From Clostridia bacterium (GTDB taxonomy: Bacteria; Bacillota; Clostridia; Christensenellales; Aristaeellaceae), in the NCBI GenBank assembly GCA_016297535.1, contig JAEDGL010000002.1:1-61520 (forward strand): a stretch of DNA of 61,520 bases. The letters are read 5' to 3'. Below, one piece after another: positions 52,773 through 61,269 of the stretch (the stretch's first letter is position 1; each line of letters opens with the position of its first letter). A program made the position numbers and the translations under genes. The notes beneath the pieces were generated by a model. The model made no database searches. It worked only from the letters and a program-made list of their open reading frames with translations, and had not been told where the DNA came from.

Positions 52773-53420
52773 ATGCGCTGGATACTGGCTTTGATGGTCC
52801 TGCTTTCCACGGTGCTTGTGTTTATGCCCGTCTATCAGCGGCGCCTGGGCCATGCCGGCCGTTGGGGGAAGCTTGTGTGCAAGGGATTTCCCACGCTGAT
52901 GTGCGCCGCTTTTGCGGGCACGGCGTACTTTTGCGGCGGCGATCGCTATTCGCTGCTCATCTTCCTGGGGCTTTGCGTTTGCACCGCGGCGGATGTGCTG
53001 CTGGATGTGCACTTTGTTACCGGGGGCGTGCTGTTCTTTGCGGGGCATTTGTTCTATATGTCCGCCTTCTGCACCCAGCAGCCTCCCACCTGGTGGAGCC
53101 TGCCCGTTTTCGCAGCGGCGTTTGCGCTGCTGTGGCTGTTTCTGCAGCGGTTTCGTTCCGGCATCCGCAGCGCGGGAATGTACTGCTGCGTGCTCACCTA
53201 CGGCGCGGCGCTGTCGGTGGTGCTGGGGCTCAGCCTTCCCATGCCGTTTCTGGGGCTTTCCGAACGCACGCTGCTATCGGCGCTGGGCGCGGCCGTTTTT
53301 GTGCTTTCGGACATGGGCGTATGCCACAGCGTGCTGGGCAAGGTAAGCCTGCGCCGAAACGCCTTTTACCTGGGTATTTACTATCTGGCGCAGCTGCTGC
53401 TTGGGCTGAGCGCGTTTTGA
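52773..53420 (+). CDS. YhhN/TMEM86-like membrane protein (lysoplasmalogenase family)
   Basis: A 215-residue protein with about eight hydrophobic segments. LLIFLGLCVCTAADVLLD, VLFFAGHLFYMSAFC and VFVLSDMGVC carry the conserved Asp residues of the YhhN family. Animal relatives hydrolyse lysoplasmalogens; plasmalogens do occur in Clostridia, so a similar role is possible. Last gene before the terminator at 53457. Confidence 0.82.
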   Translation: MRWILALMVLLSTVLVFMPVYQRRLGHAGRWGKLVCKGFPTLMCAAFAGTAYFCGGDRYSLLIFLGLCVCTAADVLLDVHFVTGGVLFFAGHLFYMSAFCTQQPPTWWSLPVFAAAFALLWLFLQRFRSGIRSAGMYCCVLTYGAALSVVLGLSLPMPFLGLSERTLLSALGAAVFVLSDMGVCHSVLGKVSLRRNAFYLGIYYLAQLLLGLSAF

Positions 53421-53456
53421 ATGCTGTATTTTGTTTGTGTCCCTGCTTTGTATTTG

Positions 53457-53496
53457 AACACCGGTATGATATAATCAGACCGGTGTTTCTTTTTTG
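53457..53496 (+). terminator. Terminator with a promoter -10 in its loop
   Basis: A 9-bp perfect stem AACACCGGT/ACCGGTGTT (53457-53487) followed by TCTTTTTT ends the YhhN transcript. The 13-nt loop contains TATAAT. Confidence 0.85.
53470..53475 (+). promoter_or_regulatory. -10 element of aroA inside the terminator loop
   Basis: Perfect TATAAT, 45 bp before the aroA TTG start; TTTGTA at 53447 or TTGTAT at 53448 is a weak -35. The DNA thus serves as terminator of one unit and promoter of the next. Confidence 0.55.
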
Positions 53497-53519
53497 ACAG
53501 ATCAAAGGAGGCGTTCTGT

Positions 53520-54803
53520 TTGGCTTCCATCCGTTTTTCTCCCGGGCGGCTGTGCGGCGGCGCGCTGGTTCCCCCGGCCAAAAGCGAGGCGCACCGCGCC
53601 CTGCTGCTGGCGTCGCTGGGACAGGGCGAATGCCGTCTCAACGGCTTTGCGCCGCCCCTGTGCGATGATACCCTTGCCATGATCAACGGCGTTACCGCCC
53701 TTGGCGCGGCAGTGCGTCAGGAGGGTACCCGGCTGATTGTGACCCCAGCCCCTGCGCCCACGTTTGACAGGCCCATGGTGGAGTGCCACGTGCACGCCTG
53801 CGCAGCGGCGCTTCGCATGCTGATTCCCGTTTTTCTGGCGCGCGGGCAGGCTGTGCGCTTTGTGATGGAGCAGGGCCTGTTCCGGCGCCCGCTGGACGCC
53901 TTTGAGCCGCTGCTGGCGCAGCTGGGCGCACGCATGACACGGATCGCCGACCGGGGCGATGGCAGGGCCGCCGTGGACATTTCGGGCCGCCTGCCCGCGG
54001 GCAGCTACGCCATTGACGGCTCCCGCTCCAGCCAGTTTGCCTCCGGCATGCTCATTGCCCTGGCCCACGCAAGGGATGCGCAGGGCCATCCCGCGCCGTC
54101 CCGGCTTACCGTAACCGGCCCCATCGTCAGCCGCCCCTATCTGGATATGACGCTGCGCCTGATGGATCGCTTTCACGCGCCCTGGCAGGAAACCGCGGAG
54201 GGTGTGTTTACCCTCTCCCCCGTCACCGGGCCCTCCCCCGCCGAGGCATCCGTTGCGGGCGACTGGTCGCAGGCGGCGGTGCTGCTGTGCATGAACGCCA
54301 TGGGCAGCCGGATTGATATCACCAACCTGCACCCGCAGGAGGATTGCCTGCAGGGCGACGCCCGTGTGCAGCAGGTGCTGCAGGACATGGGGCAGGATGG
54401 AAAGCTCTGCGCCGCCACAATTGACTGCTCCGATATCCCCGACCTTGCGCCCATTCTGGCGCTCACCTGCTCGCAGGCGCAGGGCGTTTCCACCCTGACG
54501 GGCGTCAGCCGCCTGCGCATCAAGGAAAGCGACCGCCTGCAGGCCACGCAGGAGCTGCTTTCCCAGCTGGGCGTTGCCACCGAGATCACCCCCGACAGCG
54601 ATACCCTGCGCGTATGGGGCCCAGTGCGTCTTAAGGGCGGCTTTGAGGCCGACGCGCGCGGCGATCACCGGCTGGTGATGTTTCTGGCCGCCGCCGCGCT
54701 GATTGCCGGCGCACCCATTACCGTGCACGGCGCGGAGTGCATCTCCAAATCGTGGCCGGGCTTTGTTCAAACCTATCAGCAGCTGGGAGGGAAGGCCGAA
54801 TGA
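53520..54803 (+). CDS. aroA: 3-phosphoshikimate 1-carboxyvinyltransferase (EPSP synthase)
   Basis: A 427-residue shikimate-pathway enzyme joining phosphoenolpyruvate to shikimate-3-phosphate. PPAKSEAHRALLLASLG near the start has the substrate-binding Lys-Ser and His-Arg; GSRSSQFASGMLIAL and RIKESDRLQATQELL are canonical. The N-terminal PPAKSE differs from the common P-G-D/S-K-S form. TTG start at 53520, 8 nt after AAAGGAGG. Its stop overlaps the aroC start. Confidence 0.95.
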   Translation: MASIRFSPGRLCGGALVPPAKSEAHRALLLASLGQGECRLNGFAPPLCDDTLAMINGVTALGAAVRQEGTRLIVTPAPAPTFDRPMVECHVHACAAALRMLIPVFLARGQAVRFVMEQGLFRRPLDAFEPLLAQLGARMTRIADRGDGRAAVDISGRLPAGSYAIDGSRSSQFASGMLIALAHARDAQGHPAPSRLTVTGPIVSRPYLDMTLRLMDRFHAPWQETAEGVFTLSPVTGPSPAEASVAGDWSQAAVLLCMNAMGSRIDITNLHPQEDCLQGDARVQQVLQDMGQDGKLCAATIDCSDIPDLAPILALTCSQAQGVSTLTGVSRLRIKESDRLQATQELLSQLGVATEITPDSDTLRVWGPVRLKGGFEADARGDHRLVMFLAAAALIAGAPITVHGAECISKSWPGFVQTYQQLGGKAE

Positions 54804-55915
54804 GCAGCCGCATCGGACGCCTGCTGAGCGTGCAGATTTTTGGCGAAAGCCACGGTTCGTCCGTGGGTGTAACCATCGATGGCCTGCCCGCAGGGCTCAG
54901 GCTGGATATGGAAAGGCTGAATGCCTTTGTGCAGCGCCGCGCCGCGCGCAGCGCCCTTGCCACCGCGCGCCGCGAGGCGGATATTCCCCGCATTCAGAGC
55001 GGCCTTTGGGAGGAAATCACCACCGGCCAGCCCCTGACTGCCCTGTTTGAAAACGGCGATACCCATTCCTCCGATTATTCCTTCCTGCCGGACCGCCCGC
55101 GTCCCGGGCACGCGGATTACCCCGCCATCATGCGCAGTCTGGGCAACGATGACCTGCGCGGCAGCGGCCATCATTCCGGCCGCCTTACTCTGCCCTATGT
55201 GTTTGCCGGCGGCGTGGCCATGCAGCTTTTGGAAAGCCAGGGCATTCGCATTGCGGCGCATGTGTACCAGCTGGGCAACGGCGAGGCTGATTGCATCGAC
55301 TGGGTCAATCCCGATATGGACGCGCTGTTTGCCTGCCACAGCCGCGCCGTGCCAACGGTGAACGCCGCCATCGGCGAGCGCATGCAGCAGGATATCCTCA
55401 GGGCCCGGCAGGAGCAGGACTCCGTGGGCGGCATTGTGGAATGCGTGGCCGTGGGCGTTCCCGCCGGGCTTGGCTCCCCCTTCTTTGAAGGGGCGGAAAG
55501 CGTGATGGCCAATTACCTGTTTTCCATCCCGGCCGTCAAGGCGGTGGAGTTTGGCGCCGGACAAACCGCCGCCTTCATGCGCGGAAGCGCCTACAACGAT
55601 CCCTATGCCATGCAGGATGGCAAAGTGGTTACCACGCGCAACAACGCAGGCGGATTGCTGGGCGGTATCACCAACGGCATGCCCATCATCGCGCGCGCGG
55701 CCTTCCGGCCCACGCCCTCCATCTCGCAGGAGCAGCCAACCGTCAGCCTGCAAACCGGGACGGATACCACCCTGGCCGTGCATGGCCGTCATGATCCCTG
55801 CGTGGTAGTCCGCGCCGTGCCGGTGGTGGAAAGCGCCGTCGCGCTGGCGCTGGCCGAGCTGTGGCTGGAGCGCCGCGCCACCTACCCCCTGTCGAAACGA
55901 TTGGAGAATTTGTGA
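54800..55915 (+). CDS. aroC: Chorismate synthase
   Basis: A 371-residue FMN-dependent enzyme that makes chorismate from EPSP. GESHGSSVGVTIDGLPAG near the start, DIPRIQSGLWE, FRPGHADYPA-type segment (RPRPGHADYPAIMRS), RGSGHHSGR and a C-terminal GRHDPCVVVRAVPV are diagnostic. ATG 54800 overlaps the aroA stop (ATGA). Confidence 0.97.
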   Translation: MSSRIGRLLSVQIFGESHGSSVGVTIDGLPAGLRLDMERLNAFVQRRAARSALATARREADIPRIQSGLWEEITTGQPLTALFENGDTHSSDYSFLPDRPRPGHADYPAIMRSLGNDDLRGSGHHSGRLTLPYVFAGGVAMQLLESQGIRIAAHVYQLGNGEADCIDWVNPDMDALFACHSRAVPTVNAAIGERMQQDILRARQEQDSVGGIVECVAVGVPAGLGSPFFEGAESVMANYLFSIPAVKAVEFGAGQTAAFMRGSAYNDPYAMQDGKVVTTRNNAGGLLGGITNGMPIIARAAFRPTPSISQEQPTVSLQTGTDTTLAVHGRHDPCVVVRAVPVVESAVALALAELWLERRATYPLSKRLENL

Positions 55916-57552
55916 TGATCCGGAAAAATGAATCCCTCCTCCTGCACTGCGACCGGCTGGGCAGCGAGCTGGAGGGCGTATGCAATCACGAAGGCATGGC
56001 CGTTTTTGTGCCCGGCGCGCTGCCCGGCGAGGATGCGGAAGTGTTGATTGTCAAAACCCAGCCCCGCTACGCCTTTGGCAAGCTACTGCAGGTGCACCGT
56101 CCCTCCGGCGACCGGGTAACGCCCCCCTGCCCCGTATACGGCAAATGCGGCGGCTGCAGCGGCCAGCACATGCGCTACGAGGCCACACTGGAGGCCAAAC
56201 GCGCGCAGGTGTTTGACAATCTTACCCGCATCGGCGGCCTGCCCATCAGGCCAGAGGATGTGCCGCCCGTGATCGGCGCGGAGGATCCCTGGCATTGCCG
56301 CAACAAAACCGCCCTGCCCGTGGGCGGCACGCCAGATGCTCCCCTGCTGGGCTTTTACCGCCGCCGCAGCCACGCCATCGTACCCATCGAGGATTGCCCC
56401 GTCACCATGGGGCGCCTGAGGGGCGTGATCGCGGCCGTTACCGGCTGGATGAAGGCAAACCGCGTGTCCCCCTATGACGAGCTTACCAGCAAAGGGCTTT
56501 TGCGCCATGTCGTGGTGCGCACCAACCGCGCTGGGCAGATGATGGTGATTCTGGTGGCCACGCGGGACAGCCTGCCCCATCCGCCCGATCTGATCCAGCG
56601 GCTGCAGCAGCAGGCGCCGGGCTTCTGTTCCCTTCATTTAAGCGTGAACAGCGCGCGCAACAACGTTATTCTCGGCAACAGCAGCCGCAAGCTGTTTGGC
56701 GAGGACGCCATCCGCGAAACCCTGCTCGGCCTCACCTTTGAAATTCCGCCGCTATCCTTTTTCCAGGTCAACCCTGCGCAAACCGAGCGGCTTTATCAGA
56801 CCGCTATCGATTTTGCCCAGCTCTCCCCCACCGATACCGTGGTGGATGCCTATGCGGGCGCGGGCACCATATCGCTGTGCATGGCCCGAAAGGCCGGCCA
56901 TGTCATCGGCATCGAAATCGTTCCGCAGGCCATTGAGGGGGCCAAACGCAACGCCGAGCGAAACGGCATCTCCAACGTGGAATTCCACGTGGCCGCTGTG
57001 GAGGATCTGCTGCCCAAACTTGTCGCCCAGGGGCTTCGCCCTGATGTGATCGTCCTCGACCCGCCGCGCAAGGGCGTGGAGCCGGCCGTAATCGAAGCAG
57101 TGCTGGCCGCCCGTCCCCGCCGTGTGGTCTATGTAAGCTGCCACGTGCCCACGCAGGCGCGCGATGCAAAGCTGCTGGCCGAGGGCGGCTACCGCTTCGA
57201 GCGCTGCCAGCCGGTGGATATGTTCTGTTACGCGGGGGGCGTGGAAACTGTTATGTCATTGGTCCAACAGAAGCCGGACGATATCGTCAAGGTCGGCATT
57301 GACGCGGACGAGCTGTCCGTCACCAAGGCTGAGAGCAAGGCGACCTATGGCGAGATTCAGGCGCGCGTCAAGGAGCAGACCGGCCTGAACGTCACACCGC
57401 TGTACATCGCGCAGGTGAAGCGTAAGCATGGGATCATTGAGCGCGAATGCTACAACAAAGCAAAGTCCGAGAGCGCAAAAATGCTGATCTGCCCGCCGGA
57501 TAAGGAAAAGGCGATTGAAGAGGCACTGAGGTTCTTTGGGATGATCGCGTGA
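55915..57552 (+). CDS. rlmD: 23S rRNA (uracil-C5)-methyltransferase with foreign C-terminal tail
   Basis: A 545-residue SAM-dependent methyltransferase of the RlmD/RumA type. A TRAM-like N-terminus, [4Fe-4S] cysteines in PPCPVYGKCGGCSGQH and a later CP, the PPLSFFQVNP segment, SAM loop VVDAYAGAGTISL, LDPPRKG and the catalytic Cys409 in VYVSCHVPT are intact. The family normally ends within about 10 residues after GGVETV (about 442). Here about 95 residues continue (DELSVTKAESKATYGEIQ, LYIAQVKRKHGIIERE), unlike RlmD and resembling a small protein of conjugative elements. ATG 55915 overlaps the aroC stop. Confidence 0.9.
   Translation: MIRKNESLLLHCDRLGSELEGVCNHEGMAVFVPGALPGEDAEVLIVKTQPRYAFGKLLQVHRPSGDRVTPPCPVYGKCGGCSGQHMRYEATLEAKRAQVFDNLTRIGGLPIRPEDVPPVIGAEDPWHCRNKTALPVGGTPDAPLLGFYRRRSHAIVPIEDCPVTMGRLRGVIAAVTGWMKANRVSPYDELTSKGLLRHVVVRTNRAGQMMVILVATRDSLPHPPDLIQRLQQQAPGFCSLHLSVNSARNNVILGNSSRKLFGEDAIRETLLGLTFEIPPLSFFQVNPAQTERLYQTAIDFAQLSPTDTVVDAYAGAGTISLCMARKAGHVIGIEIVPQAIEGAKRNAERNGISNVEFHVAAVEDLLPKLVAQGLRPDVIVLDPPRKGVEPAVIEAVLAARPRRVVYVSCHVPTQARDAKLLAEGGYRFERCQPVDMFCYAGGVETVMSLVQQKPDDIVKVGIDADELSVTKAESKATYGEIQARVKEQTGLNVTPLYIAQVKRKHGIIERECYNKAKSESAKMLICPPDKEKAIEEALRFFGMIA
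57225..57265 (+). mobile_element. Probable attachment site / left boundary of an integrated element
   Basis: The codons for GGVETVMSL at the conserved end of RlmD coincide with the switch from family sequence to a foreign tail, and downstream DNA shows mobile-element genes. The 3' end of rumA-type genes is a known integration target of conjugative elements. The exact core cannot be set without the other end. Confidence 0.6.
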
Positions 57553-57792
57553 CAGGTCATAGCCCCTGCGCAGCGCATGTCAAAAAGACTATATTCAAAA
57601 CTCTCATCATGGAAAGACGCGAGCAGTTCATGCTGTTTCGCGTTTTTCATTTCTACCTTTTTCTGCCATTTCCACGGAATACTTTTCACATAAAATTGAG
57701 ATTCATCCTTCTTTTCGTATATATCGCGTAATGATATGGGGAAGACAATAACAATCAAGTCATTGCATTATCGGATACGATAGTTCCTTTAC
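57553..57792. other. Short non-coding gap after rlmD
   Basis: 240 bp, more AT-rich than the housekeeping part. A minus-strand frame (57450-57758) covers most of it but overlaps rlmD, lacks a ribosome site and has no recognisable content, so I list no gene. Confidence 0.5.
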
Positions 57793-58353
57793 TTAGTCAG
57801 CGCTTTCTTCATCATCAGTCTCTGCACCGGCAATAATCAGAGAAACATGATTGCTTTCTATGGGAGGTAGCTTTTTGACCACAATGAGTCCTACGAGAGC
57901 GCGTGTATAGGCGATGTAGGATTCGGGAATGTTCATATCATCATCAAACACGCAAACCCACTTAAATTCCAACCCTTTGGCTTCCTTCACAGTATAGGAT
58001 TCGTACGAACTGATCCCATATTGATAAAGCAGATCATGAAGGTCTTTCTTAGCGTAGTCATCCTTAACGATAAATACCAAGTCGGATTCGTGTTCTCTCA
58101 TTACCGGGAGGGCATCTTCAACCGTTTCATATTGTCGGACCGGTTCCATATCAACACCAATCTGCTGCATTTTGAATTTGAACCGAGAATTGCAGAAAGA
58201 AACAATCTGATTTGTATTTCTGAAGTTCTCATTCAGCGTGTACACGTTTGGAATGAACGCAACTTCTGACCAGTCGTGAACTCCATGCTGAGTAATCGTC
58301 TGATGGACATCGCCAAACAGGTTCAGAAGAAAAGCATTAACCTGAATACACAC
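57793..58353 (-). pseudogene. 3' fragment of a UvrD/Rep-type helicase
   Basis: About 186 in-frame codons match the C-terminal half of a UvrD-like helicase: LFGDVHQTI, LNENFRNTNQIVSFCN (motif IV-like), a middle domain, then EAKGLEFKWVCVFDDD (motif V) and YIAYTRAL (motif VI). The Walker A/ATP-binding half is missing, and the upstream frame meets a stop and then the divergent primase gene. Lower GC than neighbours. A truncated gene left by rearrangement. Confidence 0.78.
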
Positions 58354-58395
58354 CTACAACAATCAATTCCAACAAAATCAACAGAATACAAGGAA

Positions 58396-59015
58396 GTGAA
58401 TCCTGCGAGAATTTTCGATACCCTCAAAGCCCGCATAACGATCCCGCAGGCGGCTGCATATTACGGCGTCAAGGTGGACCGCAGCGGCATGTGCCGCTGC
58501 CCGTTCCATTCGGACAAGACGCCCTCCATGAAGATCAACGAAACTTACTATTATTGCTTTGGCTGCCATACCACCGGCGACGTGATCGACTTCAACGCCA
58601 GACTGTTCGACTTATCTCCCCTCGAAGCCACGCGCAAGCTGGCAGCGGATTTCGGCATCGACCCCAAAGCGCCGGCTTCCGCCGCCGTCGCGCCTCCCCA
58701 TATCCGGCAGGAGGAATCCCCGCGGGATCGGCATTGTGCCGCTGTGCTGATTGAATATGAACGGCTCCTGAAAACCGTCAGCGACGATTTGCTCCCGTTC
58801 ATCCCTCGGATGAATGGGACGACCGCTTCGTATCCGCCAGTCATGCGCTGCCGCAGGTGTCCTATCTGATCGACTGTCTGTACGATGCCGATGCTTCTGT
58901 GCGCAAAGACACCGCCGGCGCCCTGCTCGATGACGACACCCTCTGCAGCATTGAGCGCTGGAACACCGCACACAGAGAGGAGGCGGATGCACATGACGAA
59001 GCGCTTGCGGCCTGA
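58396..59015 (+). pseudogene. CHC2-type primase, frameshifted
   Basis: A plasmid/element primase with the zinc motif MCRCPFHSDKTPSM ... YYCFGCHTTGDVIDF (Cys-x2-His and Cys-x2-His, as in DnaG). The start is uncertain: the family N-terminus (NPARIFDTLKARITIPQAA) begins at a GTG at 58396 with a poor ribosome site, so the native start may be lost at the junction with the helicase fragment. At about 58800 the frame shifts: LLPF is followed in the used frame by IPRMNG and a stop at 58869, while the -1 frame continues HPSDEWDDRFVSASHALPQVS for 71 codons to TGA at 59013, the family C-terminus. One missing base explains it. Confidence 0.75.
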
Positions 59016-60357
59016 CCAGTTCCCGCCCTGGTACGACGGGCAGAGCATCAACGAAGCGGCTTTCTGCCGGGAGTTTCTGGCTTCGCACAAGCTGCTCTAC
59101 ACCGAAAACAGCTTCTTCACGCCGGAAGGACGCTTGACCAACGAAGCGCCGCTCAAGACCGAAATCTACCAAATCATCGAGCCGTATGCGTCCACCAGCG
59201 TTCCGAAAAAGATTTCCAACATCATCGAGCTGCTGAAAATCACCGCGCACATTGACGATTTCCCGCCGCAGACCGACCGGATTCATGTTGCAAACGGCAC
59301 GCTGTTTCTGGATGGCTCGCTCTCCGTATCCAAGGATGAAATTGTGCGCAGCCGCTTTCCGGTGGCCTACACTCCTTCCGCGCCCAGCCCGGAAGCATGG
59401 TTGCGCTTCCTGAGCAATCTTCTGTATGAGGATGACATTCCCACCCTGCAGGAATACATCGGCTACTGCCTGATTCCCAGCAACAAGGGCCAGCGCATGA
59501 TGATCATCAAGGGCAGCGGTGGCGAGGGCAAGTCGCAGATTGGCACCGTCCTGTCCCATCTGTTTGGCTGCAACGCCAAGGACGGCAGTGTGGGCAAAGT
59601 GTCAGAAAACCGCTTTGCCCGCGCCGATCTGGAACACTTTCATCTGCTGATTGACGACGATATGCGCATGGAAGCCCTGCGTCAGACCAACTACGTCAAG
59701 TCGCTGGTGACGGCGCAGGGGCGCATAGATCTGGAAAAGAAGGGCAGGCAGAGCTATCAGGGCTGGATGTTTGCTCGGCTGCTTGCGTTTTCCAACGGCG
59801 ACCTGCAATCCCTCTACGACCGCAGCAACGGTTTTTACCGCCGCCAGCTGATCCTCACCACCAGGGAGCGCCCGCCTGACCGGGTGGATGATCCCGACAT
59901 TGCGGAGAAGATGTGCCGCGAGCATGAAGGCATCTTTCTCTGGGCCTTTGAGGGTCTGCAGCGTCTGGTGGCGAATCATTTCCGCTTCACCGAAAGCGCA
60001 CGTGCCCATGACAACCGGGAAACGATTAAGCAGGACGCCAACAACGTGCTGCTCTTTATGGAGGCCGGGGACTACATCCGGCTCACGCCCGAAGGAAATG
60101 TTGGCTCGCAGGAGCTCTACGAAATCTACACCGTCTGGTGCCGGGAGAACGGCTTCTCGCCGCTTAAGAAACGGAGCTTTTCGGAATTCCTGATCGCCAA
60201 CCAGAAGAAGTACCACATCGAGCATTCTAACAACCTGACGAACCTCGTCGGTCGCCGCGTGTGGGGCTTTACCGGCATTGAGCCTGTGCTGAAGCTCCCG
60301 CTGCGAACCGCTGACGGATGGCAACGCGGTTATTCGGATGACAACCCGTTTATCTGA
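58993..60357 (+). CDS. D5/P4-type primase-helicase (DNA helicase) of a mobile element
   Basis: A 454-residue SF3-type helicase. Walker A GSGGEGKS (174-181), Walker B HLLIDDD, sensor SNGD (AFSNGDLQSLYDRSNGFYRRQ) and a C-terminal winged-helix segment (LYEIYTVWCRENGFSPLKKRSFSEF) are the pattern of the P4 alpha/D5 family used in phage and element replication. It overlaps the end of the primase frame. ATG 58993 has AGGAGG at 9 nt; ATG 58987 is too close to it. With the CHC2 gene it forms the replication module. Confidence 0.87.
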   Translation: MTKRLRPDQFPPWYDGQSINEAAFCREFLASHKLLYTENSFFTPEGRLTNEAPLKTEIYQIIEPYASTSVPKKISNIIELLKITAHIDDFPPQTDRIHVANGTLFLDGSLSVSKDEIVRSRFPVAYTPSAPSPEAWLRFLSNLLYEDDIPTLQEYIGYCLIPSNKGQRMMIIKGSGGEGKSQIGTVLSHLFGCNAKDGSVGKVSENRFARADLEHFHLLIDDDMRMEALRQTNYVKSLVTAQGRIDLEKKGRQSYQGWMFARLLAFSNGDLQSLYDRSNGFYRRQLILTTRERPPDRVDDPDIAEKMCREHEGIFLWAFEGLQRLVANHFRFTESARAHDNRETIKQDANNVLLFMEAGDYIRLTPEGNVGSQELYEIYTVWCRENGFSPLKKRSFSEFLIANQKKYHIEHSNNLTNLVGRRVWGFTGIEPVLKLPLRTADGWQRGYSDDNPFI

Positions 60358-60523
60358 AACTCCCTATAAGTGAGAATTCCCGCGATTCTCTGTGTACATA
60401 CGTACACACATACATTGGGCTTGTACACATGTACGTATGTACGCAGAAATTTCGCATATCTGCAAGAAAGGAACACTAAACCTTTATGCACCCACCACCT
60501 ATCAACCCTTCATCGGAGGAATC

Positions 60524-60727
60524 ATGGCTTTGCTCAAAAGAACCCCTGAACAGAACGCCGCCTTTGAGCGGTGCGTCGGCTTTCTTGCCGAAATGATCGA
60601 AAAATACAGCGGGAAGGTGGAGTTACCCATTCTTCTCGCTGACAGCCAAACGAGTTGGGACAAGTTTTACAATCCATCCTTTCAAACAAATTCCAAAGGA
60701 CCCTTGACAGACGATATTGCTGCGTAA
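60524..60727 (+). CDS. Small protein of 67 residues, possibly truncated
   Basis: Start at 60524 with GGAGG at good spacing. The first half (LLKRTPEQNAAFERCVGFLAEMIEKYSGKV) resembles short proteins often found in clostridial conjugative elements, from memory. The second half (from about residue 36) looks unrelated and runs into a 10-11-bp direct repeat, so the native C-terminus may have been replaced. No function known. Confidence 0.5.
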   Translation: MALLKRTPEQNAAFERCVGFLAEMIEKYSGKVELPILLADSQTSWDKFYNPSFQTNSKGPLTDDIAA

Positions 60728-60746
60728 TAAAATGCAGTTGGGACAA
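60653..60746 (+). repeat. 11-bp direct repeat bracketing an 83-bp segment
   Basis: AGTTGGGACAA occurs at 60653-60663 and again at 60736-60746. The segment between lies across the end of the small gene and holds a promoter just upstream of tnpV. It may be the scar of an insertion or excision. Confidence 0.5.
60704..60733 (+). promoter_or_regulatory. Promoter upstream of the tnpV gene
   Basis: Perfect TTGACA (60704-60709), 18-bp spacer, TAAAAT (60728-60733), 55 bp before the tnpV start. Confidence 0.65.
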
Positions 60747-60787
60747 AACACACAAACCGTTACAGCACGATCGACAGGAGGTGCACC

Positions 60788-61195
60788 ATGCTTCAAAATC
60801 ATCCCGCTTCCGAGAGCCGCACGCTGCCTCAACACATCACCGATGAGCGCAACGGCCTGAGCTACACCCTTCACGGCGACTATTACTTCCCGAACCTTGA
60901 GCTTCCGGAGCAGCAGCCCATCGGCAAATGGGGCCGGCTGCACCTCCGGCACCTGGAATCGAACCATCCGGGTCATTTCCAAAGGCTGGTGCTCTCGGGA
61001 GAGCTGAATGCCTATCTGCACACTGTCGATGAGCAGGCAAGCGAACGCTTCGATGTGCTCATAAAGGGATATGCCCAAAGCTGGGGCGTCACCGAAGACC
61101 TGAAGGCCGAAGAACCCATGAAGTGGGTCAGGCTCATGAATCTGGCGCGCGCAGAGGCGGAGCACAACGTGATGACCGAAATCATCTGCGCCTGA
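60788..61195 (+). CDS. tnpV: TnpV-family transposon-encoded protein
   Basis: A 135-residue protein with the TnpV pattern: GDYYFPNLELPEQQPIGKWGRLHLRHLESNH, SGELNAYLHTVDEQASERFDVLI and EEPMKWVRLMNLARAEAEHNVMTEII. TnpV-like proteins occur in Tn4451-type and related clostridial elements and resemble small accessory recombination proteins. AGGAGGTGCACC precedes the ATG. It places this stretch in a mobile element. Confidence 0.85.
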   Translation: MLQNHPASESRTLPQHITDERNGLSYTLHGDYYFPNLELPEQQPIGKWGRLHLRHLESNHPGHFQRLVLSGELNAYLHTVDEQASERFDVLIKGYAQSWGVTEDLKAEEPMKWVRLMNLARAEAEHNVMTEIICA

Positions 61196-61269
61196 ACCAC
61201 CTTCCTTCACCGGTCTGTACCCGCTCGGGCCAGTGGGGGCTTCCACGAACCGCACGAGGAGGAATTCCC

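Noticed and set aside
57450..57758. A 102-codon minus-strand frame between the helicase fragment and rlmD
   Set aside because: It overlaps the rlmD 3' end, lacks a ribosome site and shows nothing recognisable.
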